14,893 nt of DNA from Geoglobus sp. GTDB taxonomy: Archaea > Halobacteriota > Archaeoglobi > Archaeoglobales > Archaeoglobaceae. Each line of letters starts with the position of its first letter. Positions within the stretch are counted from its first letter, which is position 1. Shown piece after piece: positions 1-6,602 of this stretch. A program made the position numbers and the translations under genes. Under the pieces are notes generated by a model. The model saw only the letters and a list, made by a program, of their open reading frames with translations, was not told the DNA's origin and ran no database searches. The stretch lies in the NCBI GenBank assembly GCA_027019885.1, contig JALUWC010000119.1, forward strand, positions 1 through 14,893, written 5' to 3'.

Positions 1-492
1 ATGTCACTCAGCAGTACAGGGAAGCTCTTAATGGAGTTTGCCTCGTCACTTTTCTGGCTGGTATTGATGGTTTCAGGGTTGTACATAATAAAATTCCTGG
101 CCATTGACAACAATGTGATGCCATTTCTCTCTGAAAAGTTTTTCAGCGTGGTTTTTTACTTCACGATATCCTGGCTGATCACACTTCACCTTCCAGCCAT
201 CTCTTACAAGCTGCTTGCGATTCTCTCAACAGCAGCCTCCATAGCCGGAATTTACCTCAATTTCATACTCGGAAAGTACTACCGTTTCAAGGAGTTTTTC
301 ATAATACCTCTTGACCTCCATACCTTCTACCTGTCGGTAGCTCTTGCTTCTGTATCTCTGAGTCTTCTTCTTCTGGCGAGAGTTTACAGCTACAAATCAT
401 ACCTATTTTATGCGATTGTGATCTACCTGATAATAATTTACGGAATAGCGACCCTCTTCCGGGAGCTTAGAACTCTCATATCAAAGATCTGA
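1..492 (+). CDS. Small five-helix integral membrane protein, unknown function
   Basis: I do not recognise this 163-residue protein. It is very hydrophobic, with five probable membrane helices at about residues 13-32, 47-65, 70-90, 108-127 and 133-152, joined by short loops. The only charged stretches are the loop around residues 91-100 (GKYYRFKEFF) and the basic C-terminus (FRELRTLISKI). No catalytic or metal-binding motif is visible. The first base of the window is the A of an ATG, so the true start may lie upstream and the gene should be treated as possibly partial at its 5' end. It ends 36 bases before cobQ, which has its own promoter-like sequence in the gap, so co-transcription with cobQ is not required. 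A membrane part of a cobalamin or transport system is conceivable from position alone, but nothing in the protein supports that. Confidence 0.6.
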   Translation: MSLSSTGKLLMEFASSLFWLVLMVSGLYIIKFLAIDNNVMPFLSEKFFSVVFYFTISWLITLHLPAISYKLLAILSTAASIAGIYLNFILGKYYRFKEFFIIPLDLHTFYLSVALASVSLSLLLLARVYSYKSYLFYAIVIYLIIIYGIATLFRELRTLISKI

Positions 493-505
493 AAATAATT
501 TAATA
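491..505 (+). promoter_or_regulatory. Archaeal BRE/TATA promoter for cobQ
   Basis: A purine/A-rich element (GAAAATA, 491-497) is followed by a TATA-like box (ATTTAATA, 498-505). The box centre is about 27 bases before the cobQ ATG at 529, the usual archaeal TATA-to-start distance. The transcript would begin at or next to the ATG, and there is no Shine-Dalgarno sequence in the gap. This predicts a leaderless mRNA. Confidence 0.5.
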
Positions 506-528
506 CCGCTTAACTTTATAGAGTTTCA

Positions 529-1929
529 ATGCCATCAATAATGATCTCAGGGACTACAAGCAGCGCCGGAAAATCAGTTATTGTTGCAGCTCTTTGCAGA
601 ATTCTTTCCAAGATGGGGTACAACGTTGCTCCATTCAAAGCCCAGAATATGAGCCTGAACTCGTACATAACAAGGGAGGGTCATGAAATCGCCTACGCTC
701 AGGCTTTTCAGGCTTTTGCATCTGGAAAGGAACCTGATGTTAAAATGAACCCTGTTCTCCTGAAACCAAAGGGGAACCTGAAGTCTCAGCTTGTCGTTAT
801 GGGTAAGGCTGTCAAGGATGTAAGTGCTTTTGGATACTATAAGGAGGTACCAAAACTTCTCGAAACTGTTGAAAAAGCGTTCAGGGATCTTGAAAGGGAG
901 AACGATTTCGTGATAATCGAAGGTGCTGGAGGTATGGCAGAGATCAATCTGTATAAAACAGATATTGCAAACATAGGGATTGCGAGAATAGCAAAACCAC
1001 ACATCTATATAGTTTCCGACATTGACAGGGGAGGGAGCTTTGCATCTCTCTTCGGGACATTCTCTCTCCTACCAGATGATGTTAGAGGGCTCGTGAGGGG
1101 GTTCATATTCAACAGATTTAGAGGATATGAGGCACTTCTTGAGTCAGGAATAAGAGAGCTGGAAAAGCTTACAGGTGTGAGAGTTCTGGGGATCATTCCC
1201 TATTTCGATGGGTCTCTGCCTTCAGAGGATTCACTCAGCATCGAGGAGTGGAAAAAACCTGATAATCCTGACATTGGAATACTGAGATTGCCAAGAGTTT
1301 CAAACTTCACGGACTTTGAGCCGTTGAGAGATCTGTGTGGTTTTGTCTCGCTAAAAGAAGATATAGGCGATTACAGTGTTCTGATCATTCCCGGAACCAA
1401 GGAGACTCTTCTTGATCTTAGGGAGATCAGGAAATTTGGAATGGACAGGAAGATCATGGAGTTTGCCAGAGACAAACCGGTCATAGGGATTTGCGGTGGC
1501 TTTCAGATCCTGGGAAGGGAGATCATAAGCAAAATTGAAAAAGTAAAGGCAAAGGGCATAGGATTGATAGATGCTGTAACACATTTCAATGCCTATGAAA
1601 AAATAACAGTTCAGGTTGAGAAAGAGATCACCAGAGAGGTAGAAATTATTGGGAATCTTGTAGGAGAGAGTGTGAGGGGATACGAGATACACATGGGGGT
1701 AACTGAGGCAAAAAACCCTGTATTTCAGGATGATGGAGGAGCAAGTGATGATGGGTTTGTATGGGGCACATATCTTCATGGCTTGCTTTTCAACGAAAAT
1801 GTCAGGAGGGAGTTTTACAGATATTTTGGAAGGAAATATTCTTCCATGAAGGACCCAATCGACGAATTTTCAAAAATAGTTGCTGAAAAAATAGATATTG
1901 ATCCGATCATTTCCAGTGCATTGAAGTGA
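529..1929 (+). CDS. cobQ: Cobyric acid synthase (glutamine-hydrolysing), CobQ/CbiP
   Basis: This cytoplasmic enzyme of cobalamin synthesis amidates the b, d, e and g carboxylates of adenosylcobyrinic acid a,c-diamide, using glutamine and ATP, to give adenosylcobyric acid. The 466 residues show the full family layout. The N-terminal ATP-binding domain carries a P-loop-like GTTSSAGKS at 8-16, FKAQNMSLNS at 37-45, KSQLVVMGK around 85-93 and EGAGGMAEINL at 131-141. The linker signature RLPRVSNFTDFEPL lies near 253-266. The C-terminal glutamine amidotransferase domain has the nucleophile Cys322 in GICGGFQILG and its partner His417 in GTYLHGLL. Length is close to the usual 480-500 residues and nothing essential is missing. 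The ATG at 529 starts directly at the conserved strand before the P-loop. No other cobalamin genes are in view, so the pathway must be completed elsewhere. Confidence 0.96.
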   Translation: MPSIMISGTTSSAGKSVIVAALCRILSKMGYNVAPFKAQNMSLNSYITREGHEIAYAQAFQAFASGKEPDVKMNPVLLKPKGNLKSQLVVMGKAVKDVSAFGYYKEVPKLLETVEKAFRDLERENDFVIIEGAGGMAEINLYKTDIANIGIARIAKPHIYIVSDIDRGGSFASLFGTFSLLPDDVRGLVRGFIFNRFRGYEALLESGIRELEKLTGVRVLGIIPYFDGSLPSEDSLSIEEWKKPDNPDIGILRLPRVSNFTDFEPLRDLCGFVSLKEDIGDYSVLIIPGTKETLLDLREIRKFGMDRKIMEFARDKPVIGICGGFQILGREIISKIEKVKAKGIGLIDAVTHFNAYEKITVQVEKEITREVEIIGNLVGESVRGYEIHMGVTEAKNPVFQDDGGASDDGFVWGTYLHGLLFNENVRREFYRYFGRKYSSMKDPIDEFSKIVAEKIDIDPIISSALK

Positions 1930-1985
1930 TGAGCTTTTGACCCGTTCTGGGAAAAACTTAACTGGAAATAATGCGGAGTTCATTC

Positions 1986-2663
1986 ATGGGATTTCTTGAC
2001 CTCATTGGCAATCTCATCAAATATTTCGTTTTTCTCAGTGTAGCTCTGGTTGTAGCTTTGGTTATCTATTTTTACATAAGCGGTGAAGCCTATCTTCCTC
2101 ATGGCTATTACGCTGCTGCGAGAGAGATGTATGGGGATGTTGGAACTCACGATCTGAAGAACTTAACTGCTGTTCTCAATAGAACAATCCTCCCCCCATA
2201 CAAAAAGGGTGTATTTGGTTCCACAGAGGCATCATCTTACATGGAGTGGTATCTGGAGGGACATGGCTTCAAAGCATTCATCGCCAGATCCGATGTATTG
2301 CACCACACATGGGTCATTGTTGAGCTTGACAGCGGTGAGAGGGTTGCTATTGAGCCTGTTATGCTTACAGAAAACAAATACAGCCCACCCGGAATTATCG
2401 ACTCACCTGACGGGAGATACAGGAATGTGTCTGTCACGTGGAAGGAGTACCTTGCAAAAAACGAGAAGAAGCCATACAGTGAGTTTCTCAGGGACTACTG
2501 GTATTATTACAACCCACCCAAGATTTTTGACAATCCAGGCCAGATGATAGGAATTGGATCAAGTCTGAGGTATCCGGGCTGGGCAAAATTGAGTTACGAT
2601 GATATTGACTGGTGGAATTCGGAGCCATTTAACAGGACATACCCTTTTTCTGGCTGGGACTGA
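1986..2663 (+). CDS. Membrane-anchored transglutaminase-like protein lacking cysteine
   Basis: The protein has an N-terminal membrane anchor (about residues 15-37 counted from the upstream ATG at 1971) and a soluble, presumably extracytoplasmic domain of about 190 residues. The middle resembles a transglutaminase-like fold: GSTEASSYMEWYLEGHGFKA (83-102) matches the helix that normally carries the catalytic Cys, and HHTWVIVELDSGERVAIEP (111-129) matches the His and Asp strands. Here the Cys position is Thr85 or nearby, His112 is kept, and Glu128 stands where Asp is usual. There is no cysteine anywhere in the protein. It is probably a non-catalytic binding or structural relative. An in-frame ATG exists at 1971, but the one at 1986 has GGAG seven bases upstream and a TATA-like AACTTAAC at 1955-1962 about 28 bases upstream, so I prefer 1986. 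The 3' end overlaps the convergent protease gene by 35 bases. The fold assignment is moderate confidence. Confidence 0.7.
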   Translation: MGFLDLIGNLIKYFVFLSVALVVALVIYFYISGEAYLPHGYYAAAREMYGDVGTHDLKNLTAVLNRTILPPYKKGVFGSTEASSYMEWYLEGHGFKAFIARSDVLHHTWVIVELDSGERVAIEPVMLTENKYSPPGIIDSPDGRYRNVSVTWKEYLAKNEKKPYSEFLRDYWYYYNPPKIFDNPGQMIGIGSSLRYPGWAKLSYDDIDWWNSEPFNRTYPFSGWD

Positions 2664-3105
2664 GATTGAGCTCTCTCTTTACTATTTCTATCACCTCATC
2701 CAGATGCCTCATGCATTTCTCACTGAGTTCGAGACCTACCTCAACTCTCTCAGGTTTAACGCCCACCACAACGATCTCCTCTGGCAAATCGTAAACACCT
2801 CTTGCCATCATTATCAGATCTTTGAAGTGCATGTCGTGGATGCTGAGCATGACATCTGATGGAAAGTCCTCCACATTCGGGTTGAACCTGAACACGGCAA
2901 CGTCCCTCTGACCGATATCTATCGCATCAACGATAACTGCCTTATCCTCTCCATCCATTGCCTCAAGGAGCATTGTGGGATTTGTCATCGCATCAACGAT
3001 CTTAATACCTTTAAATTCATCCATCTCCATCATCCTCTTTATGGCATGTATTCCAAAGCCGTCATCTCCGAGAATGTAATTGCCAACACCTATGACAACA
3101 GCCAT
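2629..3105 (-). CDS. Hydrogenase maturation-type endopeptidase (HycI/HybD/FrhD family, M52)
   Basis: This family removes a C-terminal peptide from the large subunit of NiFe hydrogenases after nickel insertion. Counting from the ATG at 3105, the 158-residue protein has the signature GVGNYILGDDGFG at 6-18, VIVDAID around 58-63 and SIHDMHF near 88-94. Asp15, Asp60 and His90 match the three nickel ligands known in E. coli HybD (Glu16, Asp62, His93), so the site looks intact. An in-frame TTG at 3114 would add three residues (MID), but starting at ATG 3105 gives MAVVIGVGN as in relatives, with GGAT eight bases upstream. The gene lies 25 bases after the ACT-domain gene and is probably the last gene of that operon. 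No hydrogenase structural gene is in the window, so its substrate is not shown; an F420-reducing or Vht-type hydrogenase is possible. Its last 35 bases overlap the convergent gene ending at 2663. Confidence 0.88.
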   Translation of the reverse strand: MAVVIGVGNYILGDDGFGIHAIKRMMEMDEFKGIKIVDAMTNPTMLLEAMDGEDKAVIVDAIDIGQRDVAVFRFNPNVEDFPSDVMLSIHDMHFKDLIMMARGVYDLPEEIVVVGVKPERVEVGLELSEKCMRHLDEVIEIVKRELNLSPSQKKGMSC

Positions 3106-3130
3106 GTCAATCAATCCAGAGTTCCATTCA

Positions 3131-3790
3131 CTAAAGTCTTCTTCCTTTTACCTTGCTCACATCGAATCTTGCTTTGTCCGATACATGCATAACTGCAAGA
3201 GTTCCAGCCATAACTGGATCGCTCACAACAAGGTCGCTCACCTTTGGGACTGAGCCGAACATGTTAAGGCTGACGACAGGCATTCCAGCTTTTCTGAGCT
3301 TTTTCACCTCATCAGCAACCCTCCCACCCATTATTCCTCCTGCCAGAATGAGTATTTCGGCTCTATGAAGTCTTGAAACAGCCCTGACAGCATCTGCAAG
3401 CTCGTCTTCACCAACAAGAGGCATCGTGTCAACGCTTATCCTTTCCCCTCTAAGGTTGTGTCTGTCCGCTTCTGTCACAGCTCCAAGTGCCACCTGAGAA
3501 ACCAGAGCTCCACCTCCAAATATCAAGACTCTTTTGCCAAAAACCCTCTCAAATGGCTTCTCCTCGCTCACCTCAATTACAAATGAAAACTCCTGTATCT
3601 CTTTCAGAATTCTCTCGAAATCCCCCCCATCAATCTCCAAGTATATCAATGCCTTTCCCCTGTTATCTCCATGCTCTATTATGAAGCTCTGGGCGTAGGT
3701 TATGTTCCCGCTGTGCTCTGCTATCTTTGATGTGATATCTCTCAGAACTCCAACTCTGTTTTCTGCAATAATCTGAAGTCCTCGTATCAT
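3131..3790 (-). CDS. ACT-domain protein with archaeal C-terminal domain (DUF5612-like)
   Basis: The first 75 or so residues form a clear ACT domain: IIAENRVGVLRDITSKIAEH begins near residue 7, followed by NITYAQSFI and KALIYLEIDG. ACT domains are small-molecule sensors, usually for amino acids. The rest (about 85-219) looks like an alpha/beta domain: VLIFGGGALVSQVALGAVTEADRHN at 88-112, LILAGGIMGGRVADEV in the middle and VVSLNMFGSVPKVSDLVVSDP near the end. I connect it from memory with the archaeal family DUF5612; function is unknown. Gly-rich turns (FGGGAL, AGGIMGG) suggest a nucleotide- or ligand-binding site, but this is inference. It starts three bases after the stop of the Lrp-like gene, so the two are co-transcribed and probably translationally linked, and it precedes the protease gene. 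It is likely a regulatory or sensing protein rather than an enzyme. Confidence 0.8.
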   Translation of the reverse strand: MIRGLQIIAENRVGVLRDITSKIAEHSGNITYAQSFIIEHGDNRGKALIYLEIDGGDFERILKEIQEFSFVIEVSEEKPFERVFGKRVLIFGGGALVSQVALGAVTEADRHNLRGERISVDTMPLVGEDELADAVRAVSRLHRAEILILAGGIMGGRVADEVKKLRKAGMPVVSLNMFGSVPKVSDLVVSDPVMAGTLAVMHVSDKARFDVSKVKGRRL

Positions 3791-3793
3791 AAC

Positions 3794-4027
3794 TCAGAAT
3801 TTCGCTCCGGTGAGGGTCTTCGTCTCTATAACCCCGTCAATGGATCTTATCTTTTTCACAACAACCTCGCTAAGCTCCTCAAAGTCCTTAACCGATATTT
3901 TTGCTATCAGATCGTATTCTCCAAAAAGTGGATGGAGTTCTTCAACCTCCTCAAGCTTGAGCAGTCTCTCGTAAACACCCCTCTCTCTCCTCGGCATCAC
4001 CTTTATCAGAACAAAACCCAGTGCCAT
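3794..4027 (-). CDS. Stand-alone Lrp/AsnC ligand-binding (RAM) domain protein
   Basis: The 77-residue protein consists only of the alpha/beta ligand-binding and oligomerisation domain of Lrp/AsnC regulators: GFVLIKVMPRRERGVYERL at the start, then VEELHPLFGEYDLIAKISV (the typical GxYDLxxxV strand-turn) and KIRSIDGVIETKTLTG at the end. The helix-turn-helix that would bind DNA is absent, and the short length is normal for the stand-alone RAM class. Such proteins may assemble with full-length Lrp proteins or act as amino-acid sensors. It is the first gene of a three-gene minus-strand operon with the ACT-domain protein and the hydrogenase-type protease. The ATG at 4027 is the only sensible start, with TGATC five bases upstream and a TATA box about 25 bases upstream. 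Confidence 0.88.
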   Translation of the reverse strand: MALGFVLIKVMPRRERGVYERLLKLEEVEELHPLFGEYDLIAKISVKDFEELSEVVVKKIRSIDGVIETKTLTGAKF

Positions 4028-4048
4028 TAAAGATCAATTAGAGCAGAA

Positions 4049-4063
4049 ATATTAAAACTTTCT
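4049..4063 (-). promoter_or_regulatory. BRE/TATA promoter of the RAM-ACT-protease operon
   Basis: On the minus strand AGAAAGT (4063-4057) is followed by TTTAATAT (4056-4049). The box centre lies about 25 bases before the ATG at 4027, predicting a transcript that starts at or just before the start codon. The element overlaps the stop codon (4052-4054) of the upstream PrsW-type gene, so the operon can be expressed independently of that gene. Confidence 0.5.
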
Positions 4064-4684
4064 GATGATGTACTGCTCTATCTTCTGCACATCCTCTCTC
4101 ATGCCAATCTTGATGAGTATGTAAAGCAGCAGTATGTTCGCTCCGAAAAGGGTGAGGGTGAAAACACCTGTAATGGCTGAAGTGTTCCAGGCCAAGTGAA
4201 ACATGCTGGCGAGAATGAGGTACGGGAAAATTGAGGATGTTTTTCCCTCGGATTTCAGACCAAATCCAACTCCGGTTATTGACGTGAAGGCTGAGTGAGC
4301 GATTGGTGTCAGGAAAGCCCTTATCATTGCGGTCTCAAAGCCATATGACACTCCATAAATCAGGTTCTCAAATGATGCAAAGCCAAGCCCTGCTGCCACA
4401 CCGTAGACGACACCATCCATGATCCCGTCAAACATTCCTCTTCTATATGGAATCAGGAGAGCAAGCATTTTTGCGATTTCCTCAACGAAAGGTGCGAGAA
4501 TGAACACCTGAAACTCACTCATGGATCTTTCAACCAGAATCGAAAGGGATGTTGAGATAAGTGACCCAAAAAGAAATGTTACAAGAACGTAGAATTTTGG
4601 CTCAGGTTCAATTCTATCTTTATGGTATACATACCACATGATGAACAGTGCAGGGGAGTAAGCGAGAATCAGGTACTCGATCAT
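4052..4684 (-). CDS. PrsW-family intramembrane metalloprotease (M82)
   Basis: This is a polytopic membrane protein of 210 residues with the PrsW/CAAX-protease-like motifs. YHKDRIEPEP lies after the first helix (20-29). FVEEIAK at 66-72 supplies the Glu-Glu pair (Glu68, Glu69). FDGIMDGVVYG at 85-95 and GFASFENLIYG at 101-111 follow, then the His-containing TPIAHSAFTS with His130 and HLAWN with His163. These are the positions expected to bind zinc and catalyse cleavage within the membrane. In Bacillus the relative PrsW cleaves an anti-sigma factor; in archaea the substrate is not known, since there are no such sigma factors. About seven helices are visible. The ATG at 4684 has no strong Shine-Dalgarno but a TATA-like box about 25 bases upstream. 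It sits 31 bases after the DUF460 gene, and its 3' end contains the promoter of the next operon. Confidence 0.88.
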   Translation of the reverse strand: MIEYLILAYSPALFIMWYVYHKDRIEPEPKFYVLVTFLFGSLISTSLSILVERSMSEFQVFILAPFVEEIAKMLALLIPYRRGMFDGIMDGVVYGVAAGLGFASFENLIYGVSYGFETAMIRAFLTPIAHSAFTSITGVGFGLKSEGKTSSIFPYLILASMFHLAWNTSAITGVFTLTLFGANILLLYILIKIGMREDVQKIEQYIIRKF

Positions 4685-4703
4685 TGAATAACCCCAGCAG
4701 AAA

Positions 4704-4720
4704 TTTTATATTAACCTATC
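4704..4720 (-). promoter_or_regulatory. TATA-like promoter of the PrsW-family gene
   Basis: On the minus strand TAATATAA (4713-4706) is centred about 25 bases before the ATG at 4684. The upstream element (GATAGGT) is a poor BRE. The box sits just after the stop codon of the DUF460 gene (4716-4718), so the call is weaker than the other promoters and read-through from the RIO2-DUF460 operon is also possible. Confidence 0.35.
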
Positions 4721-6602
4721 TGATCTCTTCAAACCTTCTTGTTCTGTATTCGGATATTATCTCCTCAATCTGTTCAAGCTTCCTTTTTTCGAGCCTCTTT
4801 ATTGCTTCATCAACAGCCCTTTCAAGCTGCTCCGATCTGACAAGGGCAAACTCATCGAAAACCATTATCTCAAGATCATCCTCTTTTATTACTGGAATGC
4901 TCTCCCTCTCAAAAACCTCCATTGCCAAGTGTGACATCTCTCCCTTTGCAATCACTGCCCTTATTTTTCTCTTCACAAGCATCTCTGCATTGGTCTTCCC
5001 CCCACCTGCAACATCCTTTATCAGTATCACATCCTCACTCTCTATACCCGCAGAGTTTTCAAGCCTCTCGATTTCATCCTTTGTGAACTTCCTCAGAACC
5101 TTAATTGCCTTCCAGCCCCTGAACTCAAGGTACTTCATTTTTTTCAGAGCGTCTATTTTATCTCTAAGCTCTCTTATTGTTTCGTCCCTCTTTTTTACTG
5201 CCTTTCTGAGATCTCTGATTTCTGACTGAAGAGATCTGACAAGGTTCAGCTCACGTATTTTTCTGTGCTCCTCAGACGAAATGTGATATATCTTCTCCTT
5301 CAATCTTTCAATCTCTCTTTTCAGCTCCTGTATCTCTTTTTCAAGCTCCATGTTCTCTTTTTTGAGATTGGCTATTATCCTGTCTCGTCTGGTTATCTCC
5401 TCTCTGCTTATGTAATCTTCCTCTCTTTCAGCTTTTTCTCTTTCATCTTCTCTCTTCTCAAGCATCAGCCTTAGGGAGTGTCCCTTTATAATACCTGCCT
5501 TTATCTCGTCGATATCGTATCCCTCGGGAACCCTTTTTTCCACGTTCCTCAGCTTACTTTTGAACGCATTAAATGCCTCGATCGCAGATGCAAGAGCATC
5601 TCTCTCATGATCATTTCTCGTTTTGTATCCCGAGGTGAGGGCTTTCTTCTTCTCAACAGAAATGTCATCTTTTGGTGTGTGGAGGATGCAGTTGAACGAT
5701 GCCCTTATTTTCAGGATGTAATCCGGAGGGCTTTTCCTGTCTGTTGCAATGATGACAGGCTTTCCGAAAGAGAGTATGTGCTCTGAAACGTCTGATGAAC
5801 TCCACTCCTTTCTGCTTTCCACACTTATGATGTTCCCGCTCAAGTCGAGAATTGCGATACCAACAGTGTTTCCCGGATCTATTCCGACTATTGTGTAAAT
5901 CTTCTGCCTGCTGAGGGGGATAAGCTCGATTCTATCCTTTTCAACAGCACTGACAGAAACCTGCACATCTTTTGCTTTGAACGAATTTACCGGCACATTC
6001 TCTCTGGGCTCATTGACCACAAACACGCCCCTTGACACCCCTCCGTAGGCCGGTCTTAATTCTTCTTCATATTCAAATCCCTGTTCATCCAGGAGCCTTT
6101 TTATCTCCCTGCAAACCGTTCTGACAGAATCGTGAACTCTCCTCCTGTATTTATTCTGTCTCCATCCGCCTTTCCCAAGGCTTCTGTTTCTCGATACCTT
6201 TATCACAGTTTTGTCTGAGAAAACAGAGACCATCTCTCCAACTCCATACTTCACAAGCAGTGCTGACGCTCTCGCCTCATCAAAGGGATTTTTTGGATCG
6301 ATGCATATTCCGTATCTTTTTGCTAAGGAAGGGAGAGCTATCTTTCCTGCAGTCTGGACGAGCTTTGTGTTGACCGGGAGGGACTTCAAGAACTCTATAA
6401 GCTCTCTTCTGTCTTTGAAGAGCTCAAATATGCTGTCAACTGCTATGTAGTCCGGTCTCTTCTCTCTCACGTACTTGAAAAGCCTGCCCCTCGATGCAGC
6501 TTTTGACCACTCGTTTCTCTCGTCTATATAATGAATTGCATATCTCGCTCTGGATTTTGAATGGGCTGAGCCCTTTATTATGTCAACACCTATAATCTTC
6601 AT
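4716..6602 (-). CDS. DUF460 protein: predicted RuvC/YqgF-like nuclease with coiled coil (COG2433)
   Basis: The 628-residue archaeal protein has four parts. Residues 1-125 begin IIGVDI (Asp7) and continue with YIAVDSIFEL (Asp56) and PFDEARASALL (Asp108). Residues 235-345 form a second, more typical RuvC/YqgF-like unit with IVGIDPGNTVGIAILD (Asp242), VIIATDRKSPP (Asp288) and NDHERDALASAIEAF (Asp331, Asp335). Both halves therefore show an RNase H-fold pattern with spaced acidic residues. Residues 385-490 are a long, charged coiled coil, and 500-590 form a small C-terminal alpha/beta domain (VILIKDVAGGGKTNAEMLV, IEIMVFDEFALV-like strands). The family is annotated as a predicted nuclease; no substrate is established to my knowledge. 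The ATG overlaps the RIO2 stop codon (ATGA, 6602-6599), so translation is coupled. That suggests a role near ribosome or rRNA maturation, which is inference. Confidence 0.9.
   Translation of the reverse strand: MKIIGVDIIKGSAHSKSRARYAIHYIDERNEWSKAASRGRLFKYVREKRPDYIAVDSIFELFKDRRELIEFLKSLPVNTKLVQTAGKIALPSLAKRYGICIDPKNPFDEARASALLVKYGVGEMVSVFSDKTVIKVSRNRSLGKGGWRQNKYRRRVHDSVRTVCREIKRLLDEQGFEYEEELRPAYGGVSRGVFVVNEPRENVPVNSFKAKDVQVSVSAVEKDRIELIPLSRQKIYTIVGIDPGNTVGIAILDLSGNIISVESRKEWSSSDVSEHILSFGKPVIIATDRKSPPDYILKIRASFNCILHTPKDDISVEKKKALTSGYKTRNDHERDALASAIEAFNAFKSKLRNVEKRVPEGYDIDEIKAGIIKGHSLRLMLEKREDEREKAEREEDYISREEITRRDRIIANLKKENMELEKEIQELKREIERLKEKIYHISSEEHRKIRELNLVRSLQSEIRDLRKAVKKRDETIRELRDKIDALKKMKYLEFRGWKAIKVLRKFTKDEIERLENSAGIESEDVILIKDVAGGGKTNAEMLVKRKIRAVIAKGEMSHLAMEVFERESIPVIKEDDLEIMVFDEFALVRSEQLERAVDEAIKRLEKRKLEQIEEIISEYRTRRFEEIR

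Noticed and set aside
3106..3114. TTG start three codons upstream of the hydrogenase-type protease
   Set aside because: The ATG at 3105 gives the normal MAVVIGVGN N-terminus and has a GGAT element upstream; the TTG adds only MID with no better ribosome site.
4716..6602. Possibility that the DUF460 gene is a transposon or CRISPR (Cas12/TnpB-like) RuvC protein
   Set aside because: The RuvC-like motif is YqgF-type, there is no zinc ribbon, guide RNA or repeat nearby, and the gene is coupled to a housekeeping kinase.
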